DNA of 64,000 nt from Copromyces sp. CBS 386.78 (lineage: Eukaryota > Ascomycota > Sordariomycetes > Sordariales > Sordariaceae), in assembly GCA_030685235.1 (NCBI GenBank), contig MU839214.1, positions 1 through 64,000 of the forward strand. Direction: 5' to 3'. This document shows, piece by piece, positions 35,960 through 47,041 of the stretch. The first letter of the stretch is position 1; every line of letters begins with the position of its first letter. The notes below the pieces were generated by a model. It was given only the letters and a program-made list of their open reading frames with translations. It searched no databases and was not told the DNA's origin. A program made the translations under genes and the position numbers.

Positions 35960-36733
35960 TCAAGCCCCTTCCTCGCTGTCATCCTCTCCATCACGCGGCG
36001 GCAGCCCAACGAGCTGGAGAATTGGAGCGGCACCTGCGTCCACGCGCCTCTGCCACTCTGCCTGCAGCTCCTCGGACTCCTTCCGGTATTCCTCGCATCG
36101 CTGATTTTGTGCCTCCTCCCACAGCTCCAAGGTCTGCCTTGTTTCCTCATCCGTCTCTCTCAGCACCTCGGGAGGATACATACCATTTTCAATCAACAGC
36201 TCGTAAAGCTTCTTCCATGCGTCTTGGCTGAAAATATCGTGCTCGAAAAGGTTTTTGTTGGTGACGTTTCTGCCCTGCTTGAATATATCGTCCCAGATTT
36301 TTCGAGATTCGTGTGACTTCTGGGCTTCCTTATTCATGATCTCCTGTGCCCGCTCCATCGCTGTGGGCCCCACAAAAAGCACGTACTCGGGGTGAAGCCC
36401 TTCGAACATATCAAGTCTCGCAACACCAGCGGCGACGATCTCCTTCTCTATGGCGCTGATGACAGATGGGACGGGGTACCTTTTCCCCGATGTCGCTACG
36501 TATGTAATATTAGGTGGCGATGTGCTTGCTTCCCCTGCGTCTTGCATTGTCGGCTTCGGGCTCTCGGGGGTTTTTGGCTCGGCTTGCGTGGATGTGGACG
36601 CGGACGCTGACGCAGACACAGATAGCGCAGACATTTTGGTTGCGATTTCATGTGTCGATTCTGAGCCTCGGGTATCGCCATCGTCATGCTCATCAAGTCG
36701 TCCCACGTCGGGATTGGGGGCAGGGGCAGCCAT
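35960..36733 (-). CDS. Conserved-looking protein of unknown function (257 aa)
   Basis: A single-exon frame. I choose the ATG at 36,733 (MAAPAPNPDVG) because upstream codons lie in what looks like a spliced leader: a GTAAGC donor and a CAG acceptor on the minus strand within about 36,745-36,842. Residues 1-75 are Ser/Thr/Glu-rich with an Ala-Ser dipeptide repeat. From about residue 80 a compact, well-mixed region (SGKRYPVPSVISAIEKEI, MFEGLHPEYVLFVG, KNLFEHDIFSQDAWKKLYEL) looks like a folded helical domain. It is followed by a charged helix and an acidic tail. No membrane segment or signal peptide. I do not recognise the family and assign no function. Confidence 0.72.
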   Translation of the reverse strand: MAAPAPNPDVGRLDEHDDGDTRGSESTHEIATKMSALSVSASASASTSTQAEPKTPESPKPTMQDAGEASTSPPNITYVATSGKRYPVPSVISAIEKEIVAAGVARLDMFEGLHPEYVLFVGPTAMERAQEIMNKEAQKSHESRKIWDDIFKQGRNVTNKNLFEHDIFSQDAWKKLYELLIENGMYPPEVLRETDEETRQTLELWEEAQNQRCEEYRKESEELQAEWQRRVDAGAAPILQLVGLPPRDGEDDSEEGA

Positions 36734-38707
36734 GATGATTCGGTGCAACGGAGGAGATTGGTGCTGACACTGGACGGACAAGAGGTTAACATCCGTCGTA
36801 AACAAGTGGGGATGATTGGGGTGCACATGTGCATGCTTACCTCAAGATAGAGAAGTGGAATGGATCGGGTGGTACGTACTGGGCCAAAAAAGTGAGCAGG
36901 AAATGTAGTTGATGCCAAAGCTTACGGTCAGCCAAAGATGCTAAAGTCTGATTGTTGACAAAGTTGAAGATGATGGGTCAAGCGGTCATTGTGGGAGAGA
37001 CGGGAAGCCCTCAATAAATACATGTCCAGTTACGCCCCTCCTCACGTCGTCGTGACTTCCGGCCGTCTGTCCCGGCCAGTCTCCTTTCCTTTCCGTCCTC
37101 AGTTGAGTGTCGTGACTTCCGTTAGAGTCGGTGACATCTTACTGTAAACCCAGGGGCGCGGAGGGCACCTTCCAGATAACGATAAATTCAGGTCCTACCT
37201 CCATTCCGTACCATGGCGAGAAGCTGCGTCGACTCCAAGGTTCGGAGAAGAGGAAGGGGCAATGGAGGGGCAAGGAGAAGGAGAAAGATCAGACTTGTTG
37301 CACTAAGGTGCAAGTTGAGGCTGTGTCGGGGATCCTGTGCGGAAGTGGTCAACGCGAATCCAGCATCGTGGACAAGTGGAAAGTGGATGAGGAAGCAAGT
37401 GTAGGGACCTGTTCTCTAGCCAAGGCGAAGGGGTTTGGGAACATGACGGATTGTTTCTGGATTCGAATTTTCATATGCACAACATGTATTCGTAGGCGGG
37501 GGAAGGACAAAAGGTGAAAAAGAAAACAGTATCGCTCGGTAAAGTGGAGGACGGAGAGTTTGTGCAGCTGGCTGAAGATAATGAGGCTACCCGTTGGGGA
37601 GATTGTCTCAGCTATCTACACTGATAGTAGGACACCTAGCACGTGTCAAAAGAAAACAAGTTTTGCCGCCTTTTGTCTTCCATGTACCCTTTGACCTTTG
37701 TATCCATGTCCTAACCATCCATAAGCCCCTATGCCGTCTAGAAAATTCAAGGTAGTCTGAACACAATACAAATAAGTCATCACTTTTGCAAACCCATCGC
37801 AACCCGTCTAAGCCGACAATAACATAACAAGGATGACGAACTAAACCAGTGTACAAGGAAGTAAAGCACCCAAGCACATCAGCAAGGGCACCCATTGTCA
37901 TTAATCATCCACAAGTCACAACACTAACTCTTGCACCCACAACAGCAACCACTTAACACAAACAACTGATACAAGCTGTATAAGCCCTTCTGACTCGCTC
38001 CCTATGTTCACATTCACAACCATATCAGATGCTGAATTAAGTCTTGAAATGCTTTGGCAAACCCTTTGTGTTCCCATTATCGTCCAAGGCCCAGTCCAGT
38101 CCAGTGACCCAAGTCATCTGCCCCCGCTCCATCCAGCTGCCTCATCCTCCCCCTTTCCCCCTTGCATTGCATATATCATATACCAATCGCTTTCCCCCTC
38201 TTCTTCCTCTTACAGATGTATCATGATGTCCCGTATTCCCTCTCTTTCTTTCCCAGACCATTTGTATCAAAACAGTTGTAGTTGCCAAAATCCATATCGC
38301 CATATAGAAACAAAACTCCTCCAACGCCATCCGCATGTGTCGCGTTCTATGACCGACCGAGCACGAAGAAGAATATGAAAATCATTGTAACGCCGTAACC
38401 GCTTCGAGGACCAAAAAGCAAGGGCGATTATGCAGCATGCCAAAAAACGGCAGACAAGAGACAAAGGAAAATGTCGGCAGGTTGTTGCAGGCCAGACAGG
38501 GTATCAAACAGAGCGCCATGGAAGCGCTCTCTCCGTAGTTGCGGTATCCTCATGATGCGCGTATCGGGCAAATATCCGGACCCAACAAAAGCTGCTCGAC
38601 GAGAACGCGGCACCAACTCATGGCGAGGTTTTTACACCCGACCATAGGGCGTGTCGCCTGACAAAGAACGGTATCATCAACTGAAGGGGTCCCATGGCCG
38701 GCCCAGT
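36734..38707. other. Intergenic region, 2 kb
   Basis: It contains the probable 5' leader and leader intron of the gene ending at 35,960, and the 3' region of the gene at 38,708. A 128-codon plus-strand frame at 37,131-37,517 has no domain and lacks an ATG start, so it is not called. Confidence 0.5.
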
Positions 38708-39202
38708 TTATCGTTGGTTCTGGCTCTCGCTCTTCCAGATCCCGGCACCGAGCGGCTTGCTGACGCCAAAGCCCACACCAACAGCAACACCAATGACGAG
38801 CAAGCCGATCATGACCTTGACGATGATGCGGTTGCGTTTGCTCATCTGTGCCAGGCAGTTGCAAGTATGACGGTTCATCTTGGCATCCTTCGCCTTTTGC
38901 TTCCAGTGGTCTTGGCCGGGCCAAACCGGGCAATCTGTTGTGCCTCCCTTTGTCGTTGTAGTCTTCTTGATGCAGGGTTCGTTGGTGACCATGGCTTCGA
39001 TGTCGGTCTCGAAGGGGTTGGCACGAGAGCCGTTGGGGGTAGAGACGTCGGATGGGCGTGATAGCGTCATGTTCTTTTCGACCATGGGAGAGAGGCCGTC
39101 GGAAAGTAGGGTATCTCGTGAAGTCTTTGGCTCGAGGCGGGTCGTGGTGGTCTCAAGGTGCAGGCCAGCCTTGTTCCGCTCATGGTCGATGAGGGACGCC
39201 AT
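38708..39202 (-). CDS. Small protein with C-terminal membrane segment, unknown function (164 aa)
   Basis: The frame is open from ATG at 39,202 (MASLIDHERNK, context CGAAATGGC) to TGA at 38,708. Residues 1-125 are polar and Thr/Lys-rich, with a four-Cys cluster (CIKK...DCPVW...CNCLAQ). A basic stretch SKRNR precedes a single transmembrane helix (IIVKVMIGLLVIGVAVGVGF), leaving about 17 residues after it. This is the arrangement of a tail-anchored or type II single-pass protein with the bulk in the cytosol. A GTGAGT donor on the minus strand near 39,600 suggests a spliced leader, which I could not pair confidently. No family recognised. Confidence 0.68.
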   Translation of the reverse strand: MASLIDHERNKAGLHLETTTTRLEPKTSRDTLLSDGLSPMVEKNMTLSRPSDVSTPNGSRANPFETDIEAMVTNEPCIKKTTTTKGGTTDCPVWPGQDHWKQKAKDAKMNRHTCNCLAQMSKRNRIIVKVMIGLLVIGVAVGVGFGVSKPLGAGIWKSESQNQR

Positions 39203-42200
39203 TTCGAAAGATAGAGTGGGTGGTGGCAAGGGTCAAGTAGACGAGAGGAAGGGCTGGGGTGGTGGTTGAAGCCTACTGGCTAGACGAGTAAAATCTAGTG
39301 GTCGGTTGGATGGGATGTTGGCGATGTTGGAGGTGTGTCGTTGATCGTGTTGTCCGCGAGCGTGATGGGGATATATGACAGCGAAACGTTACCCGAGATG
39401 GCGATCTGGAAGGAGTCAGCTACACGTCTTCAGCAGAGACGGAAGAGCAAGCACAAAAGGGCGACACAGAGGCGGTTCGGTGGGAAGGAGTGACAATGTT
39501 CGTGGTGGGCACGGGTGCGTACAGCAACGGCCATGGTCCATGAATCCATCGGACAGACAGAGTGTGCACAGACAACAACGAAAGAACAAAAAAGAGAGAC
39601 TCACCAAACAAGTCGTAACGGAGTGGCCGTTTGAATTTCGATTAGCTGAATTAGATGTACACGACTAATATCTCGAGATCTGGTTCGACTCGAATATCGA
39701 TCGACTGGCGTGTAATCAATTGAGAGACGAAAAAAGATTGAAGGATATCCGGCAAAGAATTCCCACGTGTGGTCGTAGACGGGAGGTAGGAAGATAGGTT
39801 GGACACGACGATGGGGAGATGAGAGACAGAAACGAAGACAAGGGAAGGAGGGACAGGGCGCGACCTTGGGATTTCCCGTATTTAGATCTGTGGTTGGTCC
39901 TGGAGGCAAGGAAGACCGGTTGAGGAGAAAGTTAAGTTGCACGAGACCAGGCTCACTCCAGCCAAATGAAGTTAGGTTGATAATTGCGGTGAATCCGGGA
40001 GGGGGAAGAGAACGGAATGGCGCGTCGTCAAATGTCGTCGAACACCTGTTGAAATGATGGGGATGACGATGCCTATCTCTCTCTAGGATTGAATGAAGAA
40101 GGAGGACAACAGAGGAACGAACAAGAGGAAAGCAATGACAGCAACGGGCAGGTACCCAAGTCCCAAGCCGCAGCATTGAACTCCCAATTGGTTACAAGCA
40201 AGGAGGGAAATGAGAAGGGGCAGGGGTACGTACCGGCATACACACAAACAACCACATTTTAATGTCAATCATCAAGTCACCTCGATTCAAGCGAGGAAAG
40301 AGGCACGCAATTGCAGTCAGGCAGTCTCTCTTTTCCCAGGTCTTTTTCCTTAGGTTCCTTTGCTCCTTCTCCCCTGGTCTGTCGTCCGCGTCGTTCAGAA
40401 TCCATTCACCAATGCGGGAGCAGAGGCTTGGCAGGAGCTAGGGCCCAACAGGGGAAAGTTGCAAAGGTGCACCTTCCAAGGAACCGCTGCATGTAAACAG
40501 GGGTCCGCCTGCCAAGCAGCTGCAAAGCAGTCGCGCCAACTCTTGGCTAAAACTGAAGTCTTGGCTGAGCCTTTCGCTTGAGTGGGGAGCCAATGGATTG
40601 CCAGGGATAGGTAGATCTTTTCCGGCGGTTCTAGACCCATTTTTACCCCATTGCCCTTTCCAGTTATACGTCGGCGCTCTGATTGGCCTGGAAGGGTAAA
40701 GTTTGGCACCCCACCCGTTGGTACCTTACTTTAACCTTCCCCGTCGCTTGGTTTTCCCCTCTCGAGGGGAAAAAAAAGGGGCAATTGGGTCTGGCAGTTC
40801 TTTCTATGCTTGACAAGTCCATCAGACCAACACTGACTCGAGCATCTCCGGATGATCGTTGAACATCATTCCACTTCAACTTGCTCAACACCACAGCGAT
40901 TGACCGACAAAACCACACAACAAAAGCACGCAACCGGCCGTGATGGGCTGCTGCTGTGAACGATGTGCCGGCCTGTGCAACAAGTGGCTGCATCGACGGT
41001 CGGCGCAGTGCGCGCAGAGGCCCCAATCTTGCGCTGATATGACGCCCGCATAGCAAATTGCAATATTACGATATTCACAGAAAAAGCCCGTGTTTTGGGG
41101 CGCACGTAAGCTTGATATGCGCCACGGCCTTGGATGAAGAAGCTTAATCCGAGCCTCACACGTTCAAAGCCTCATAGATAAGCCGATACCACCTTCCTCT
41201 ACATCATACCGTCTCTCGAGCGTCTACCGTATAAACTCGGGAAATTCGTTTTCGGGAAACCGCTTTTTAGGCACATTTACGTACAGATTTAAGCACATAT
41301 TACAGCATATGTGCCAGCCGTACCCTCTGTGAAGGAGGGTAAAATCTGGCGCCTCACCCTCCAGTCCCAGCCAGACTGATAAGGGGAAAAAGACTGAATA
41401 CAATAATTTTGAATTTACAGTGCTCCGGGGTGGCAACATGTCTCCCCCACCCAAGTTGGCAGGCATACATATGCCTGGCATCGGGCAGGAAAATGGCATA
41501 TATGTGCCTGAAAAGCGGTTTCCCGAAAACGAATTTCCCGAGTTTATACGGTATCTCGAGGCACTTGTGGCTAAGTTCAGCTGCACTGATCATCGCCGGT
41601 GGACGATCGAGGTTCAGAGCCAAGTTCGACGACAGCTCAGGGCCAGACCCTTACACACGTGCTCTCCAACATTCTGGACATGGTTCTTTTGTTCTTCTCG
41701 TCCTCTTCCCCTCACATCCTCTTATCTTCTGATGCGTTCTGGCGTTTTGCGTGTCGGTCTGTTGGGTCTCATACGCTATTTACTGTGCTAACGGCATCAA
41801 TAGCAAAAGGCATGTGGACGAGGGCGGTTCCTCTCCCGGTAAAAACGCCATTTCGGCCCATGTGTCCCAAAGTGGGATTGTATGCCATTCCCTGAGGATT
41901 AAACTCTGCCGTCACTGGTTCTGCCAAGACCCGCTTCTCTTTTTCCACTTGTTATACCTATGTTCCCTGCAGTTCAGGTTTCTTAACATGTCCACATTTG
42001 TCCGTCAGATCAGTGTTTCTTTCTCTCTCTTTACGTTTCACATCCGGGATCAAGCTTCATCAAGGCAAGATCCATTGTCTTCATGCTCAGATGGCTCCCA
42101 GAAGGAAAAAACAAATCCCAACACTTTCAACCCAACAATCGTCCCTTCTCCGGTCATTCACATGGTCAACAAGTAGGATAGGCTAAAAAAAAGGGCCCCA

Positions 42201-44726
42201 ACTCCGGTGCCCCCCTCCGGCTCCGTCCCCGGTTCCACCATGCCCAAAAGATGCCCGCACCCACCATCCACACCAGAAAAGTCGGGGGCGGTCTGGACGC
42301 GAAGCTACTCCATTAAGCTTAATCCTACCACTCCCACCGACGCCATTCGGATCCTCTTCGCCACCGTACAGTTTATCGCCCGCAACTCCCACGAGAACCA
42401 CGCGACCCAGTCCGGCCCAATTGCGGGGGCTGAGACTCTAATCGCATCCACAGAATGCGGGGAAAAACAAAGCTAGCATGAAGAACTATCGACCGTGGCT
42501 GTTGCCGCTAGATAACAAGCATTGCTCCTTCCTTATTCCTCAGGTCATCCCTTCTGTTTGACGGCGAAAGATGGACTTTACAGGGTTTGGGATGTGGCCT
42601 CTTCCCAAAGGCCTCCCGGAGCGTATGGACCGAGCTGAAGCCAGCCTGCCAGTGCAGCAGTTCGACTTCAGGTACGAAACTCCAATCGAAATCGGGTGGC
42701 CTAATTCATCACACGATATCAACACTTGTCGAACACAACCCACGTTGCGCAGAGCAGGTGTCATCTGTCACCGTCTGTGTCAAACTGCCAGCACGGAGGG
42801 TCTCACGTCGTCCGAAAGTTCGCACACACACCTGCCTCATCGTCCCTTTTCGTGTGAAATCCCGTTGGTGTTCCTGATCTCCATCGCATCTTCGTGCAAC
42901 ACACCATCATCATCATCGTCAGGTCCTCTTGTTATACCGTCGGAGATCTCCTCGTCGGTCGACGTCTGCCGTTTCACTTTTGGTCCCAAGTCCGCCTTCG
43001 TCCTCCTTCTTCAAAAGCACATGTTTGTGTGTATGTGGAGTGAAAGACTGGCGATCTGATTCAAAATTCGTTGAGTGTCCGATCTTTCCCCATGTTTCAT
43101 GAAAGTTTCTGTGCCGAATCATGCGCCTGATGACGTTGGTGGATTCTCTTCTGGCGACAGGAGCGGTTGAAGGACATACTTTGCTCACATAAAGGAAGAG
43201 TCGTTGCTCGTGTACCTGACGTTCGCCGGCTGCAAGTGACACTTTTCAGATCTCCCACTTCCACTTCTATGTGAGGGAGCCCGTAGATAGCTGGGAAGAA
43301 TACGGGAGAAACTTGACTGTTACCAAGTGGTGATCCCGCAATGCCTCCTCAGTCGCATGAAGCTGACAAAAGAGTGCCCGTCTCACTCGAGGTTCACCTA
43401 ACCTACGTAAGAATTAAGATTAAATCCCGGGCAAGTCTCAGGACTCAAGTGTGCTATATCGTCAAAGCACCTTGACGGTCACCTAGAGCAATGAAGTTCT
43501 CATCTCAAATATCCGCACTTGTTTTGGGTGGGGGGGAACTATGCATTGCCGAAGAAAGCAAGGCGCTCCTCTGACTTACCTCAACCCTCTGACTTCGTTC
43601 ACTCCTCTCCGAGTCTGCTGCGTGAGATGAAAGACGATCGATCGGAGAATGATTGCTTGGCCAGTGTTTTTTGTGGTTCATGATCAAACCGTCGCGCATG
43701 AGAGGAATACGACTACGCGAGCATATTTCATCGGAAATGGTTACTTGCTTGCTCGCTCATGTTCACTCTTCTCACTTAATGTGGACTGAACTCCGCGGAA
43801 AACCTTCTGTCTCATGAGCGGATGCTGGAGAGATTTGGACGAGTGTCTGAGAGCCGAGGACCAAAAGAGATACTTCTAGATTGTGTGAAGACAGACAATG
43901 AAGACCTAGGATCCGGAGATGAAAGCTCACAGGTCACTCAGGGGAATCAAGTCGAGGAAGGGGTCGAGTGTGAACAATCTGTTGTCAATTCTCCACGCTT
44001 GAAGGGTCTAACCTCAATGCCAGACATCCGACGACTTGGTTTGCTCTCTTATTTAATGCTTGAGCTTGGTGACTTTTCCCCATTGGAGACTTCATGGCAG
44101 CGTGATAGGTGCTATTTTCCATGCCGATATCCGTGAAACGTGCTGTTAGTTGCTATGCTATGCTCCGAACCAGCATCTGCTGTATTCGAGAGCCCCGAAT
44201 CAACCGATGGAGAAAGCCAAAGCTTGCTGCCGAAGAGTATGTTGTCCGCGTTCAGATACATCCACAGTACATCGCGATGCTCTCGGATGGAATGGTGGGA
44301 GCGAGAAGCAAGTGCTTTCTTCGTATTTGTTTGTTGACTTGCATGTTGCCTTTCTCACACTTACCTGATGATGGGTTTTCATCTCAACATCATGTTGTTG
44401 ACTACAGGCAGCCTTCATGAAACGAACTCTCTCATGACGAGGTTGTCCGTCTCAACGTCCTTGTTTGCGTCTAGACTACCGCGCATGGTCAAGGAATCGA
44501 ACGACGAGAATCCTATCATCCAAACCTCCAGCCAGAAGGGTTCTCACGGAGACCGCGAGGATCATCCTCCAGAGAGGTATAAGAAACCCTCTTTGCTCCC
44601 CCAACGACAACGAGATTCTTCCTCCTTTCAACCTAACCACATCTATCTCACGAGGTTGTCTCTTAGTTCCAGATCGGCATCGACTTCAATCTTCACACCT
44701 GTGGACAGCTTCTACCCTCTTTGAAG
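39203..44726. other. Gene-poor 5.5-kb stretch
   Basis: No reading frame here has a recognisable domain or a convincing exon structure, although composition is normal. It holds one MITE (41,227-41,551). The first 0.5-1 kb is probably the long leader/promoter of the minus-strand gene ending at 38,708, and the last few hundred bases are promoter of the secreted protein gene. A non-coding RNA or a multi-exon gene with small exons cannot be excluded. Confidence 0.5.
41227..41551. mobile_element. 325-bp MITE with 49-bp inverted repeats and TA target duplication
   Basis: The left end (41,227-41,275) begins CCGTATAAACTCGGGAAATT and the right end (41,503-41,551) is its reverse complement, with one mismatch over 49 bases. 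Each side is followed by TA (41,225-41,226 and 41,552-41,553), the target duplication of Tc1/mariner-type elements, including fungal Fot1/Pot relatives. There is no transposase frame. The near-perfect repeats indicate a young copy without RIP damage. Assignment to Tc1/mariner rests on the TA and the length only. Confidence 0.85.
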
Positions 44727-46896
44727 ATGCGCACCTCACCCATCGCCACCGCCCTCCTGGCGTTGGCGCCCACTGCCATTTTCGGCAGTCCCGTGTCCAT
44801 CCTGAAGGACGGCATCATCGCCATTGACCACAGTCTCGCCGGTTCCAAGGCAAGTTTCCACCACTCACTCATACCTCCCTCATCCTTAAGTCAAATCAAC
44901 TAACAATTATCAAGACCACCATCCATGACCACGGTCTTGCCAACAGAGACACCCCTCCCGACCTCGACTCCGGCTGGACCTGTGGCTACAACTCCGGCAA
45001 ACAGTTCGAGTGCATCGGCGGCCCCTACCACCTGATCTGTGTCTATGACAGGGACGGTATCCCGATTTCTTGCACCGATCAACAGAAAATTGCCGCTCCT
45101 GTTAGCTTTGCGAAGAACTTGAACGCGAAGAAGATCAGAGATGACACCCTTCCAATCGACCCCAACTACCCCTGGGTCTGCGGCTACAATGCCGGCGGAC
45201 AGTACGAGTGCGTCGGTGGCCCCTACCACGAGACCTGTATCTATGACAAGCAAATGAACCGGACTTGCACTAAAAACAACAACGTCAAGGTCGACCTCGA
45301 GGCCACCGTCATCGACGCAGCTGCAGCTGCCAAAGCCCAAGTCAAAGCCAGAGATGGCGGCGATGGCTGGAGCGTCTGGGACTGCAGCAACACCTCTCTG
45401 AGGCAATATCAATGCACCGGCGGCCCCAACAACGAGACCTGCATCTTCGACGACGGCCGCCGGGTTTCTTGCACTCCTGCTGCTTCCATCCCCGACCTCC
45501 TCAAGACCAGCGGTAACAGTGACTCAAACAGCAATGGTGGTGACCCCGATTTCTCCTGTGCCACTGACGTGGCCTCGGGGGATTACGTCTGCACTGGTGC
45601 CGACGTCCGCTGCGTCATTGGCAAGCAGGGAGATGCTACTTGCAGCTTTAACGGCCCCGATGGTGGTTCTGGTTCAGACGGCGGCGGCGATGCGAGCAAG
45701 TACAGGGTCAATGAGGAGCGTCTTGCGATGGTTCTGTCTACCGTTGGGCCCAGCCCAAAGAGCAAGGGCACTGAGGATGACAGCGACCCATTTGATATCA
45801 ACCCTAATTACTCGTGCAGTCAGCTCGCGGATTATGTTTGGTCTTGTGGTTCGAACGGGATCCCTCCTCCTCCTGGTTCTGTAAATGGAAAGGGCAAGAG
45901 CCTTGACGCTCGTGGCTCGGGTGATCCTGGTCAGGGATGTAGTCAACCGCAGGGGTTCTTTGGAGGTTGTAATGGGAAGCGTGCTTCCGAGGAAAATCGC
46001 GAGGCGGATGAGGTTTCCCACGTCCTTTCTCCTAGAGGAGACAACGTCACTTGGGACAACATCACCTGTTTTTATGTAAGTATTCCCCTCTCCCCTTTTC
46101 CTCCTTTTCCTCCTTTTCCCCTTTCCCCTTCTGTGGTCGTCTGGTCCTCACAGCCACCACTAACACCTCTCGCCTCCCAAAGATAATGGACCAAAACGCC
46201 CTCCCCTACCCCTCCGGCTTCAACGACTGCCAAAACCTCTATAACGACTTCCTCTCCTGCAACAACACGCTCTGGGTCCCTGACCCGGACATCCACCCGG
46301 CCCCCACCAACCCAGACGACTTCGTCCTCTCCTGGCCCACCGGCGCCATGGACTGCAAATGGGCAGCCTACAACACCTGTCACTTGTCCATCTGCAACTC
46401 TGCCGGGCGCGAGGGCGACCCCGTTAAGCTCGCCAAGAACATGATCAGAGAGAACATGAAGGTCGTGCTGGATAAGTGCGTGGCCGGCCAGCAGGTCGGC
46501 GGGTGGGTAGAAACCGAATTGTATGCTGCGACTGTAACGATGGGGGCGCGGACCAGTCTCGGTACCTGGGGGAAGCGTCATCCTAATGAGGCTGATCGGA
46601 AGGATATTGTCTCTGAAGAGAAGCGTGACGTTGATGACAACACCGCGTTGGCTGTCCCTGATGAGGATGAGAAGGACGCCAACGATGGAGGACGCCAGGG
46701 TTGGCACCCGTCATGCCTTTGGGAGGGTTGTAACGGAAAGGAGAAACGAGTGGAGATGATAGAGGTGAGTGACAAACTAGCTGCGGGTGTTGATGAGAAG
46801 AAGGATGTCGGCGATGGTGACCCTGGCCAGGGTTGTAACCAGCCGCAAGGCTTCTTTGGTGGTTGCAATGGAAAGTTGGGAAAGGATGCTATTTGA
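44727..46896 (+). CDS. Secreted cysteine-repeat protein with possible Kex2-processed C-terminal peptides (665 aa)
   Basis: Three exons: 44,727-44,849, 44,915-46,075, 46,183-46,896. Residues 1-22 (MRTSPIATALLALAPTAIFG) are a signal peptide. Next come four tandem modules of about 35 residues (first Cys at residue 64) with Cys-X9-Cys-X8-Cys-X9/10-Cys spacing and shared GGPxxxxC; the fourth is divergent and a fifth partial one follows. The C-terminal half carries short Cys-bracketed units, GDPGQGC-SQPQGFFGGC-NGKR, then GWHPSCLWEGCNGKEKR, then GDPGQGCNQPQGFFGGC. They are separated by acidic spacers and dibasic Lys-Arg sites typical of Kex2 cleavage. Between them is a middle domain with six or more cysteines. 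Intron 1 appears to be GC-AG. Function unknown; an effector, toxin-like or pheromone-like precursor are all possible. Confidence 0.8.
44850..44914 (+). other. Probable GC-AG intron 1 of the secreted repeat gene
   Basis: It is 65 bp, beginning GCAAGT and ending TATCAAG, with a CAACTAAC-type branch site 15 bases before the end. Removing it joins AGSK to TTIHDH in frame. Reading through gives an in-frame stop (TAA in the branch region). GC-AG introns are a known minor class that keep the AAGT of the donor. Confidence 0.75.
46076..46182 (+). other. Intron 2 of the secreted repeat gene
   Basis: It is 107 bp, GTAAGT donor, pyrimidine-rich interior with CCTTTT repeats, CACTAACAC branch site, CCCAAAG acceptor. 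Splicing joins ...NITCFY to IMDQNALPYP in frame. Confidence 0.85.
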
Positions 46897-47041
46897 GCGG
46901 AAGGTGGATGGGATGCTGACGGCCACTGAGCAGGATGAGAAGAAGGGTGCCAGCAATGGAGGCCCTCATGATGGCGAGGGCAATCCGGATGAGGATTGTA
47001 GTGTGGTGGAAAGCTTTTTCTGGTATTGCAAGGGCAGGTGA
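46897..47041 (+). pseudogene. Out-of-frame extra repeat unit downstream of the secreted repeat gene
   Basis: Immediately after the TGA at 46,896, a different plus-strand frame (open from 46,787) encodes a spacer with QDEKKGASNGG and then GNPDEDCSVVESFFWYCKGR before its own TGA at 47,041. This matches the layout of the in-frame units: spacer with DEKK, then GDP-x-x-x-C, eight residues with FF, C-x-G-R. The simplest reading is a one-base frameshift near 46,870-46,895 that cut off a fourth peptide unit. Alternative splicing could also reach it. Confidence 0.6.

Noticed and set aside
37131..37517. 128-codon plus-strand frame
   Set aside because: It lacks an ATG at its listed beginning and any domain; probably intergenic.
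42571..43059. 162-codon plus-strand frame in the gene-poor stretch
   Set aside because: No homology recognised, irregular composition, and no exon-intron signals; not enough for a gene call.
44727..46896. Identification of the secreted repeat protein as a classical alpha-type pheromone precursor
   Set aside because: The repeated peptide does not have the Trp-Cys...Gly...Cys-Trp pattern of known ascomycete alpha-pheromones, and large Cys modules precede it.
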